A stretch of 61,810 bases of DNA from Bacteroidota bacterium (lineage in GTDB: Bacteria > Bacteroidota > Bacteroidia > Chitinophagales > Chitinophagaceae): assembly GCA_003175935.1 (NCBI GenBank), contig PSRI01000012.1, positions 1 through 61,810 of the forward strand, in the 5' to 3' direction. Positions 28,277-36,096 of the stretch are shown piece by piece. Both the position numbers and the translations under genes were made by a program. The first letter of the stretch is position 1. Each line of letters starts with the position of its first letter. The notes beneath the pieces are model-generated. The model was not told where the DNA came from, did not search any database, and saw nothing but the letters and a program-made list of their open reading frames with translations.

Positions 28277-28840
28277 ATGTCAGACGATTTATCCAGGATT
28301 TTGCAGGAAGCAGAATCTGCTATGCAGAGAGCCATATCTCACCTTGAAACAGAACTTGTAAAGATTAGAGCCGGTAGAGCCAACCCTCAGATGCTTGATG
28401 GATTAGTGGTTGACTACTATGGATCTCCTACTCCTATAAATCAAATTGGTAATATTTCGGTTGCAGACGCCAGGACAATCACCATACAGCCCTGGGAAAA
28501 AAATATGCTGCAACCAATTGAAAGATCTATCATCGCTGCCAATATTGGCGTTACTCCGCAAAATGACGGAGCCATCATCAGAATATTTCTCCCTCCTCTA
28601 ACCGAAGAAAGAAGAAAAGAACTTGTAAAGAAAGTACATGGTGAAGGTGAACATTCCCGCATCGCCATCAGGAATATTCGCCGCGACGCCATTGAGCATA
28701 TCAAAAAGCTTCAAAAGACAGGGTTAAGCGAAGACGTGGCAAAGGATACGGAAAAAAATATGCAGACCGTAACCGACAAGTATATTTCCCTCGTTGAGAA
28801 ACATCTTGCTGCAAAAGAAAAAGAAATCATGATCGTTTAG
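28277..28840 (+). CDS. frr: ribosome recycling factor
   Basis: Splits post-termination ribosomes with EF-G. 187 residues, standard length, with the motif LVKIRAGRANPQMLDGLVVD near the N terminus and the RRDAIEHIKKLQKTGLSEDV helix. Unusually it is not next to pyrH here. Its TAG stop overlaps the stop of the convergent EamA gene by 4 bases (TTAG at 28837-28840 read on both strands). Confidence 0.96.
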   Translation: MSDDLSRILQEAESAMQRAISHLETELVKIRAGRANPQMLDGLVVDYYGSPTPINQIGNISVADARTITIQPWEKNMLQPIERSIIAANIGVTPQNDGAIIRIFLPPLTEERRKELVKKVHGEGEHSRIAIRNIRRDAIEHIKKLQKTGLSEDVAKDTEKNMQTVTDKYISLVEKHLAAKEKEIMIV

Positions 28841-29757
28841 TCAAGGGCGTTAGAAGCTGCTTCGACTAATTTTTTTCTTCTTACAATAGGAACTTTTCCA
28901 GTGGCCAGGAATACGCCACAAAGGATTAACAGCAGGCATACCAGCTGGAAGATGGTTATTTTTTCCCCTGCCAGAAATCCCCAAACAAGGGCGATAAAAG
29001 GAATCACATAAGTCACCAGCGTTGCGAAAAGTGGTCCGCCAATTTTTAAAAGAGTATAGAATATTATAGTTGCCAGGGCCGTACCCAGGATCCCAAGTGT
29101 AGATCCCGCAGCTGTTGATAAAAGGACATGCCCGTCAGTAAGATTCAAACTAAAATATCCTGTAAAGAAAAGAATCAGAAATGAAGGAATGATAAGCATT
29201 AGAAATGCTACTGCAACAATTTGCGTTGAGCTGATCTCTTTTAAAAATTTTCCTACAAGATTTACATTCAAACCATAGCAGATAGCTGCAAGAATTACAA
29301 AAAATGCAAAACCAAGATAGGTCCATTCGATTTTGTTCTCTACTAAAAATAAAAGACATACGCCGGTTAATCCGAGAATAACACCGCCAAATTGTTTTAC
29401 AACAAATGGCTTATTAAAAAAGCTAATGCCAATAACTATTGTAAATAAAGGAGTAAGGGCATTAATAATAGCGGTAAGTCCACTATCAATTTTCACTTCT
29501 GCAATGCAAAAAAAGAATGCGGGGAAAAAACTCCCGATGAGCCCGCAGATAAAAATCATTAATAATTTCTCCCTGGGAATATTTTTCAACACTCGCAATG
29601 AAACAGGAAGCAAAACCAGGCCGGCTGTGAACATTCTGATGGCAGCAACCTGGTAAGGACTCAATATTTTCATTCCCTGCTTCATCAAAATAAAAGAGCT
29701 ACCCCAAATGAGAGAAAGGGCTAAAAAAAGTAGCCAGGTAATTAGTTTCTTATTCAC
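28837..29757 (-). CDS. EamA-family (DMT) transporter
   Basis: 306 residues with ten hydrophobic segments arranged as two EamA repeats. The N terminus LLFLALSLIWGSSFILMKQG is the hallmark of RhaT/EamA drug/metabolite exporters. Substrate cannot be predicted. Convergent with frr, with overlapping stop codons. No intrinsic terminator is visible between them. Confidence 0.87.
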   Translation of the reverse strand: MNKKLITWLLFLALSLIWGSSFILMKQGMKILSPYQVAAIRMFTAGLVLLPVSLRVLKNIPREKLLMIFICGLIGSFFPAFFFCIAEVKIDSGLTAIINALTPLFTIVIGISFFNKPFVVKQFGGVILGLTGVCLLFLVENKIEWTYLGFAFFVILAAICYGLNVNLVGKFLKEISSTQIVAVAFLMLIIPSFLILFFTGYFSLNLTDGHVLLSTAAGSTLGILGTALATIIFYTLLKIGGPLFATLVTYVIPFIALVWGFLAGEKITIFQLVCLLLILCGVFLATGKVPIVRRKKLVEAASNALD

Positions 29758-29951
29758 TGCATTAATATAAAAGTCCGCTAAGGTCAGTAATTATTTGCAC
29801 ACGAAATCATGTATTAAAAATTAGAAAGTATCGATGCGTTTGTATCTCAGGTGTATGCAAAAAATTCCCGACAAATCTTTGAGGTTCGAATTGAAAAATA
29901 AATTAATTTGTATTGAGGATCGACCTTATTTCATCACCAAAACCAAACCAT

Positions 29952-30323
29952 ATGGGATTTTTTAAAGAATTCAGGGACTTTGCCATGAAGGGCAATATTG
30001 TTGATCTTGCAGTTGCTGTGATTATTGGTGGCGCGTTTGGTGCCATTGTATCGTCGCTAGTAGATGATGTAATAACGCCATTGCTATTGACTCCGGCATT
30101 ACATGCTGCTCATGCCGAAGACCTTGATAAATTAACATGGGGAACGGTTAAATACGGAAAATTTCTTGCAGCTGTCATTAAGTTTGTAACAATTGCATTC
30201 GTATTATTCGCACTTATAAAAGCTATGAATGCTGCGATAAAGAAAAAGGAGGCTGCACCGCCACCCGGACCGTCAACTACAGATAAACTCCTGATGGAAA
30301 TTCGCGATGAACTAAGAAAATAA
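29952..30323 (+). CDS. mscL: large-conductance mechanosensitive channel
   Basis: Pentameric inner-membrane channel that opens under hypo-osmotic shock. 123 residues from ATG 29952: amphipathic N-terminal helix (GFFKEFRDFAMKGNIVDLAV), first membrane helix with the pore-lining GGAFGAIVSSLVDDVI, periplasmic loop, second helix and a charged C-terminal bundle (LLMEIRDELRK). The frame extends 13 residues upstream to 29913, but MscL proteins begin with the amphipathic helix, so the inner ATG is chosen. Confidence 0.94.
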   Translation: MGFFKEFRDFAMKGNIVDLAVAVIIGGAFGAIVSSLVDDVITPLLLTPALHAAHAEDLDKLTWGTVKYGKFLAAVIKFVTIAFVLFALIKAMNAAIKKKEAAPPPGPSTTDKLLMEIRDELRK

Positions 30324-30435
30324 ATCCTTTCGCCAACCCCATCTTTACGGAAATTTTTAAAATTCATTTTAGCACACGTTTTGAAAAATTGGAACGTGAA
30401 GTCAAAGTATTTTTAATTTTCAAAAACTTATTACT

Positions 30436-31386
30436 ATGAGAAAAACATCGATAAGCATTTTGCTTGCATTGATGGTATGGAGTGCACAGTCTCAAGATAA
30501 AACCGTGAAAGGTTTACAGGGTGAAGCAGGCAGAGATATTACCAAAGACCCCAATGACACGATTGTAAAAACATGGAAAGTAGGAGGATTGATGAGTGCC
30601 ACACTAAACCAGGGCGCCCTTAGCAATTGGTCGGCCGGCGGAGATAAATCAACACTTTCCCTCAATTCATTAGTGAGTTTATTTGCTTACTACTCGAAAG
30701 GAAAACATTCCTGGGATAACACTTTGGATCTTGCATACGGACTCGTTAATACTACCAGTTTGGGAATGAGAAAATCTGATGACAGAATTGATATTCTTTC
30801 TAAGTATGGATACAGAATCAGCAAAAAAAGTTGGTATTTAAGCGGGTTATTTAATTTCAGAACTCAATTTGCCAAAGGTTATAATTATCCTGCTGATGGT
30901 TCGAAGGTCCTTACTTCGGATTTTATGGCGCCCGCCTATATTTTGCTATCACCGGGCCTAAATTATAAACCCAATGATAATTTCTCGGTATTTCTATCAC
31001 CTATAACCGCTAAATGGACCATTGTAAATAATGATTCTCTTTCAGCTCAGGGAGCGTTTGGAGTGGACCCGGGAAGCAAATCGAGATTAGAAGTCGGTGC
31101 ATTTGCTTCAGTAACATATAAGAAAAAATTCAGCGACAATATTGCTTATTCCGGTAGGCTCGACCTCTTCTCCAATTACAAACACAAACCGCAGAATGTT
31201 GATCTATACATGACGAATTTGCTGCTTTTCAAAATCACAAAGCTGATTGCAGTGAGTTTTTCAGTGGATATGATTTACGATGACGACACTAAGTCTGTAA
31301 ATGAAGATGGTACACAGGGCGGTCCTAAGCTACAACTAAAGGAAACTTTGGGTGTGGGACTTGTTTATAAGTTCAGGAATTTTTAA
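30436..31386 (+). CDS. DUF3078 outer-membrane protein
   Basis: 316 residues with a signal peptide ending SAQSQ (about residue 19). The block WKVGGLMSATLNQGALSNWS, followed by WSAGGDKSTLSLNSL, is the DUF3078 signature of Bacteroidota. The remainder is beta-strand-rich with a C-terminal GLVYKFRNF, consistent with an outer-membrane barrel. Function unknown. Confidence 0.85.
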   Translation: MRKTSISILLALMVWSAQSQDKTVKGLQGEAGRDITKDPNDTIVKTWKVGGLMSATLNQGALSNWSAGGDKSTLSLNSLVSLFAYYSKGKHSWDNTLDLAYGLVNTTSLGMRKSDDRIDILSKYGYRISKKSWYLSGLFNFRTQFAKGYNYPADGSKVLTSDFMAPAYILLSPGLNYKPNDNFSVFLSPITAKWTIVNNDSLSAQGAFGVDPGSKSRLEVGAFASVTYKKKFSDNIAYSGRLDLFSNYKHKPQNVDLYMTNLLLFKITKLIAVSFSVDMIYDDDTKSVNEDGTQGGPKLQLKETLGVGLVYKFRNF

Positions 31387-31399
31387 TTGCTGTTTTCGA

Positions 31400-31407
31400 T
31401 ACATTTG
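31400..31407 (+). promoter_or_regulatory. -7 element of the scpA promoter
   Basis: TACATTTG at 31400-31407 is an exact TAnnTTTG, 55 bases before the scpA start. No exact TTG at the expected spacing. Confidence 0.5.
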
Positions 31408-31462
31408 CCCAGATGGCAATAGCCTTCTTTCTCCAAAAAAATTCAGATTTAAACCAGATTAA

Positions 31463-32251
31463 GTGAATACGGAATCCTACCAGATAAAGACATCGCAGTT
31501 TGAGGGCCCATTCGATCTTCTCCTGTTTTTTATTGAGAGGGATGAACTGGATATTTATGATATTCAGATCACAAAAATTATCAAGGACTTTTTGGATTAT
31601 ATCCATAAGGCTGAAGAATTGAATATTGAATTGAGCAGTGAATTCATCCTGTTCATTTCGACGCTCATGCGCATCAAAGCAAAATTGTTGTTGCCAAGAA
31701 AAGATTTGGATGCGCAGGGAAATGAAATTGATCCACGCCAGGAACTAATTGATAAAATTCTTGAATATAAAAGGTTTAAAGAGGCGAGTGCAAAAATGGC
31801 TGAAATGGAAGCCATCAGGATGCTGATGATTAAACGGGGTAATATTCAAAAAGAACTTGCGCAAATAGGAGAGGATTCAGGAGAAGGAACAGAAATTCAG
31901 ACTGTTACTATGTTCAAATTGATGAAGTCATTTGAACGTGCCATGCAAAGATTGTACGACAGGACGCATAAACCACAGCACGTGGTTTACAGATATAATT
32001 ACACTATGGAAGGCAGCAGGGGCTATATGTTGGATATGGTGAGAAAAGAAAAAACACTGGCCTTCGAAAAAATATTCGAAGTGTGTGAGAACAGGATCCA
32101 TGCTATTTTTTTGTTTCTTTCGATGCTTGAATTGGTTCAACAGAAGTACATGAGGTTGATGACAGGTGAGGGAAGAAATAATTTTATAGTTGAATGGAAT
32201 GAAAACTGGGAGCAGGACATTGAGGGTCTGCCACAGGAAAATAATGAATAA
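31463..32251 (+). CDS. scpA: segregation and condensation protein A
   Basis: Kleisin subunit of bacterial condensin, bridging the SMC heads. 262 residues. The N-terminal block FEGPFDLLLFFIERDELDIYDI and IKDFLDYI are ScpA-specific, and LSSEFILFISTLMRIKAKLLLP follows. The start is a GTG at 31463. scpB is not adjacent. The gene ends at a strong bidirectional terminator. Confidence 0.94.
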   Translation: MNTESYQIKTSQFEGPFDLLLFFIERDELDIYDIQITKIIKDFLDYIHKAEELNIELSSEFILFISTLMRIKAKLLLPRKDLDAQGNEIDPRQELIDKILEYKRFKEASAKMAEMEAIRMLMIKRGNIQKELAQIGEDSGEGTEIQTVTMFKLMKSFERAMQRLYDRTHKPQHVVYRYNYTMEGSRGYMLDMVRKEKTLAFEKIFEVCENRIHAIFLFLSMLELVQQKYMRLMTGEGRNNFIVEWNENWEQDIEGLPQENNE

Positions 32252-32280
32252 AAAAAATCCCGCCGTCGCGGGATTTTTTT
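32251..32280. terminator. bidirectional intrinsic terminator between scpA and a minus-strand gene
   Basis: ATCCCGC (32257-32263) pairs with GCGGGAT (32268-32274) around CGTC. Flanking A6 and T6 runs extend the pairing to 13 bases and supply a T-run in both directions, serving scpA (plus) and the gene ending at 32298 (minus). Confidence 0.92.
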
Positions 32281-32297
32281 ATGACACTGTTTTTGTT

Positions 32298-32624
32298 TTA
32301 ATGTCTTTTCTGAGCATCATGTTTCTGGTGATAGATAGCGCGACTTGTGCGGTTTTCTTCTTTCTGAAGTTTTTCTCTTTCTTTCTTTGTTACTTTTCCA
32401 TCTGCTTTAGCTTCTTTTTTATCAGCCTGGATTTTTTCTTCACGAGCTTCAAGATGCTTTGTTTCTTTTGCGGTCAATTCGCCATCTTTAACGCCATTGG
32501 CAATTCTTTCCTGTTGATGCTCCTGCCTTTTAGTTACCCCTGGAGTTTTAGTTTGAGAAAAGCCAGTTGCAGCCAAAAACATACTTGCTGTAAAAACAGC
32601 GGTGGAAAACAAAATCTTTTTCAT
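32298..32624 (-). CDS. small exported charged protein with two EF-hand-like loops
   Basis: 108 residues: a signal peptide (cleavage near TGFSQ) and a highly charged helical mature part. Two 12-residue stretches 28 residues apart fit an EF-hand loop pattern, with Asp at position 5, Gly at 6, a hydrophobic residue at 8 and Glu at 12 (NGVKDGELTAKE and EAKADGKVTKKE). Calcium binding is inference; several loop ligands are lysine, so the sites may be degenerate. Function unknown. Confidence 0.7.
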   Translation of the reverse strand: MKKILFSTAVFTASMFLAATGFSQTKTPGVTKRQEHQQERIANGVKDGELTAKETKHLEAREEKIQADKKEAKADGKVTKKEREKLQKEENRTSRAIYHQKHDAQKRH

Positions 32625-32726
32625 ACTGAGAGGATTTTTGTGATAGAATATTAATCAGACCAGGGCGGTTAAGATTAGTTTAATGGCCTGCCGGAATTTC
32701 TAACGGAAAAGGATAGACTGAATTGC

Positions 32727-33365
32727 TTATTCGTATATCCATAACAAAATCGGCTTCTCTGAATTATCAATTATCAATTGAAGTCTTTTGAGGAATGCGG
32801 GTGAGACCATCGGGCAGCCCAGACTTTGACAAATTGGATAAGGATACACCTCTTCGTCAGGGACTGCATAAAAAGAATGTAATACCACAGACCGTTGGAG
32901 AGCATTGCTATTAGTTGAATCCAGTCCGGATAACCTGTAAGCGTGACCGAATTTTCCATTGTAAGGACTTCCAATTCTATACCTCCCTAACGAGGTGCAT
33001 CCGCAACCTGGTTCGTTTCCATATTTTCAGCCGCTAAGCCAGCTTTGATTGCAACTACCGTGAGCTACAAGTCCACTTAGCATTAACGAATCGTTTTCTA
33101 AATCATAAACAAAAAATCGCTTCTTACCGGATTCTATGGACATATCAACCAGGAAACCAATGGTTTCATTGCAATGATGCAATTGCGCATAGTCCTTAAG
33201 GTTAGAAGCTTTCTCTTTTAATTGAGAGGAAAGGCGCGCGGAAATGTTTTTTGCGGGACTAATGAGGTGAGATTTTGGAGAACGATATTTCGAGAAATAC
33301 CAACTAAAGCTAACAGCTAAGATGGAAATTATAATAAGTAGTAGAGAGATAATGATGCGTTTCAT
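32727..33365 (-). pseudogene. murein L,D-transpeptidase (YkuD_2-like), interrupted by an in-frame TGA
   Basis: A 212-codon gene read from ATG 33365, with codon 113 (33029-33027) being TGA. Before it: an N-terminal membrane anchor or signal, then GFLVDMSIESGKKRFFVYDL and LSGLVAHGSCNQSWLSG. After the TGA the same frame continues without shift for 99 codons to TAA at 32727, giving KYGNEPGCGCTSLGRYRIG, LHSFYAVPDEEVYPYPI and the catalytic CQSLGCPMVSP. All catalytic residues lie after the stop. A single C-to-T change of an arginine CGA would explain it. The alternatives are sequencing error or readthrough. If it is a true stop, the product is an inactive 112-residue fragment. Confidence 0.85.
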
Positions 33366-33453
33366 AAGCGTTATAGTTGAATCTCAAACAGATTCAGACT
33401 AAAACGCATTCCACAAAAAAAATGTGTGAAAGAAAATCTAAAATAGGCGAGGA

Positions 33454-34107
33454 CTAATCTATACCAAAAGAATATATAGTTGTCTCGCCAGAGGCTCCTG
33501 CCATTCCATATGTGGCTATCGTAAATGCATATTCGCCTTTTGGAAGATGCTTATCAATTACCAGTTCCCAGTATCCTTCTTTAATTTTTCGCATGCTGAA
33601 AGTAAATTTATCGCTGGATTGTACTTTATGATTGAAGGAAAATGCACCACCTGCTTTTTGCATAAAGATTTTTCTGTCACCTTTTTCGAAATCGGTTTTG
33701 TAAAGGGATAATGAATTCGTGGGGTCGAACATGGAGTTCATGCTGTTTTGCATGGATTGATCAATTCCGTTTGCCCTCATGGTAGAATCATTTTGTTTGT
33801 TTGATGCAGGGGCTGAACTTCCATTTGAAAAAATGAAATATAGATTTGGAGATTCTGGAATGCGCGAAGTTGCTTTTGTTCCAGAAATAGTATATCCGCT
33901 TTCATATCCACCCATTCCAACCGCTTTTGTTTTAGTTTCAAGTTTCGATAAACTTTTTTCAAGCCTTACCAGTTTACTTTCGCCTTTATTAAAAAAATAA
34001 ACTTCGTTTTTGAACTCCGGTTCAGGATAATCTGTTTTTGAAGTTTGTGATTTTAGTTGAATCGTCGTCAGGGAAACCATAGCGGAAAAAATAATCAGGG
34101 TCTTCAT
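33454..34107 (-). CDS. exported protein of unknown function
   Basis: 217 residues with a signal peptide (MKTLIIFSAMVSLTTIQLKSQ). No domain recognised. The middle has a Gly/Tyr-rich piece (GMGGYESGYTISG) and a Ser/Asn/Met-rich linker. The C-terminal part (KEGYWELVIDKHLPKGEYAF) looks like a beta-sandwich edge. It lies between the broken L,D-transpeptidase and an outer-membrane protein, on the same strand with gaps of about 90 to 130 bases. Confidence 0.65.
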   Translation of the reverse strand: MKTLIIFSAMVSLTTIQLKSQTSKTDYPEPEFKNEVYFFNKGESKLVRLEKSLSKLETKTKAVGMGGYESGYTISGTKATSRIPESPNLYFIFSNGSSAPASNKQNDSTMRANGIDQSMQNSMNSMFDPTNSLSLYKTDFEKGDRKIFMQKAGGAFSFNHKVQSSDKFTFSMRKIKEGYWELVIDKHLPKGEYAFTIATYGMAGASGETTIYSFGID

Positions 34108-34238
34108 AACCGCAATTTTAATTGATGAGAGAATTTTAGAGGCAGTTTATTCCATATTCCATTGGGCGATTACCACTGGAATTTGATTTAATGGAAGATT
34201 AACGGATCAGCGATTCATGGTCAATAGGATAAAAATTT

Positions 34239-34937
34239 TTAAAATTTAAGGCCAGCAAAAATGGTTAGCACATTATTCTTGAGGTCAATTGAACTGGTGC
34301 TTGGAATAAATGGCGGGACAGGCATGCTACTCCCTCCTCCGCTATATGAACTCGGATCTTTGTACATATTACTTAGACTGATTCCGTACCTGGCACCAAT
34401 AAATAGCCTTCTGATTGGATTGATTTGGATGCCACCTGCGAGTCCATACTGAAATTTGTTATAATAATCAAGCATTGCACCATAAGGATTGGAACCACTA
34501 CTGGCTTTTGAGCTGTCTGCCTTAGCATTTAATAGAAATGCCAATTGAATTCCGAAATCTATTTCGAAAAACCGACTTATGTTTATTGTTGTTAGCTGTG
34601 GCAACAGAAGATAATCCAGTTTTACACTTCCGCTGCTGCTTCCATTTGCATAGTCATATCCCTGTTTGGAATAAATGATCTCAGTACGGAATCCCAGTAC
34701 TCCTTTAGTTTGCGGAGCATAGAAGGCGCCGATCATAAATCCCGTGGTATTATTAGCATTCACTTCACTGGCGTTGGTGACGTTGGAGAAATTTACGCCG
34801 GCTTTGAGCCCCAGTCCGATTAATTTTTTTTCAGGTTTTTTTTCTTTCGGAGCTGCTGCTGCAGAAGAATCTGTTTTCTGACCCATTACTGAAATAAAAA
34901 GGGCCAGTGAGCCTAACAGAAAAATTACTTTTTTCAT
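34239..34937 (-). CDS. PorT-like outer-membrane beta-barrel protein
   Basis: 232 residues with a signal peptide (cleavage near VMGQ), a short Lys/Ala-rich linker, then GLGLKAGVNFSNVT, the start of the eight-stranded OMP_b-brl family common in Bacteroidota. Further strands (GFRTEIIYSKQGYDY, LFIGARYGISLSNMY) and the C-terminal ILTIFAGLKF support a barrel. Function unknown. Confidence 0.78.
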   Translation of the reverse strand: MKKVIFLLGSLALFISVMGQKTDSSAAAAPKEKKPEKKLIGLGLKAGVNFSNVTNASEVNANNTTGFMIGAFYAPQTKGVLGFRTEIIYSKQGYDYANGSSSGSVKLDYLLLPQLTTINISRFFEIDFGIQLAFLLNAKADSSKASSGSNPYGAMLDYYNKFQYGLAGGIQINPIRRLFIGARYGISLSNMYKDPSSYSGGGSSMPVPPFIPSTSSIDLKNNVLTIFAGLKF

Positions 34938-35415
34938 AAAACTGATTTAGCGTTTAAGGTTATCTTAATCTGGAAATAATACAATAGCGAGTTAGATAAA
35001 TTGCATTTCAATCACTTTTGTTCCATTCAACTCCAAAACTTTGACATTCGCCGGGATTTTGCTATTGTCCGTTAAATGATCGTTTGGGTAATTCCACCGA
35101 AAGAAATAATGATTAGCCAAATTGTAGCCAGCATTTTATATACTCACTTTAGATCTTTTTTAAAATCATTCTTTGGTTTTTCATGATCCATAAATAATTC
35201 ATATGGCTAACTTGAAATGGATTTGAAATCCGGATTGATCCGGATTGGGAAGAAACATAGAAGATGGGTCAAATACTAAAAGGGCCAGGTTCATTTTCAT
35301 CTTAATTTCATTTGTTCAAAGAACAAATAAACCTAGTAATTTTTGACACCTCGTGCAATAGAATAAAAGTTATAATCCCGTTGGACAGAATCAGTAATCA
35401 TACGCTTGCGTGGAA
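34938..35415. other. gene-free gap with a palindrome and a short tandem repeat
   Basis: 478 A/T-rich bases with no supported gene. CCGGATTGAT and CCGGATTGGG at 35230-35250 are a two-copy 10-base tandem repeat. ATTTGTTC-AAA-GAACAAAT (35310-35328) is a perfect 8-base inverted repeat about 90 bases from the 3' end of the response-regulator gene. No T-run follows on the minus strand, so an operator or boundary hairpin is as likely as a terminator. Confidence 0.45.
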
Positions 35416-36045
35416 TTATTCCTTACCCCTGATTTTGTTGATAGCTTCAGTTCGATTTTGCACGTGCAATTTTTCATAAATATTATGCACATGTTGACTC
35501 ACTGTTCCGACTGAAATAAAAAGTTTTTCGGCAATTTCCTTGTAGAGCAATCCGTGAGAGAGTAAATGCAGTATTTCATTTTCTCTTTGTGTGAGCGATT
35601 CTGAATTTGGTAATACTTCTTCTTTTTGGAGAGAGTCTACCAGTTTGCGCGCAATATTTGCGCTCATGGGCGAACCTCCTCTATGTAATTCTTTTAGAGC
35701 TGCTGCAATATGAGGCAGATCTGTTTTCTTGAGGAGGTATCCACTTGCACCGGCTTTGAGCGCTTCGAATACTTTCTCATCATTTTCGTAAACAGTAAAC
35801 ATCATGAACTGAGTGCCCGGGCAATTTTTTTTAACCTTTTTAATACATTCGATTCCTGTCATCCCGGGGAGACTTATGTCCATGATCACGATATCAGGTC
35901 TAAGTTCAGGTAAAAACACCGCAGCATCTTCGGCATTGCTGAAAGTATCCATTACTCGAAATTCCTGGGCAAGGTTTAGATAGTTCTTCAATCCTTCGCG
36001 GACCTCTTCCAAATCTTCCACAATAGATATGGTAATAGCTTGCAT
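35416..36045 (-). CDS. LuxR/NarL-type response regulator
   Basis: 209 residues: an N-terminal receiver domain with the phosphoacceptor Asp56 (VIMDISLPG), acidic pocket near residues 10-11, Thr84 and a conserved lysine near 106. A C-terminal LuxR helix-turn-helix follows (LTQRENEILHLLSHGLLYKE, then VGTVSQHVHNIYEKLHVQNR). It lies 51 bases downstream of, and is probably co-transcribed with, the sensor kinase. Targets unknown. A relic of a second copy of its C terminus lies at 39106-39207. Confidence 0.93.
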   Translation of the reverse strand: MQAITISIVEDLEEVREGLKNYLNLAQEFRVMDTFSNAEDAAVFLPELRPDIVIMDISLPGMTGIECIKKVKKNCPGTQFMMFTVYENDEKVFEALKAGASGYLLKKTDLPHIAAALKELHRGGSPMSANIARKLVDSLQKEEVLPNSESLTQRENEILHLLSHGLLYKEIAEKLFISVGTVSQHVHNIYEKLHVQNRTEAINKIRGKE

Positions 36046-36096
36046 ATTTAAAATTAGATGTGGAACTAATAGAATAAAATATAACGAAAGTTATGA

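Noticed and set aside
32190-32654. 154-codon plus-strand frame opposite the small charged protein
   Set aside because: Phe/Ser/Cys-rich sequence that mirrors the Lys/Glu-rich gene on the other strand; it begins within scpA and spans the terminator.
32727-33029. Frameshift as the cause of the broken L,D-transpeptidase
   Set aside because: Codon-by-codon reading shows that the sequence after the TGA stays in the same frame up to the natural stop; only one codon is affected.
32990-33029. Selenocysteine recoding at the transpeptidase TGA
   Set aside because: The catalytic cysteine is elsewhere (CQSLGCPMV), the TGA position is not a redox residue in this family, and no selenocysteine genes are in the window. 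The downstream hairpin alone is not enough.
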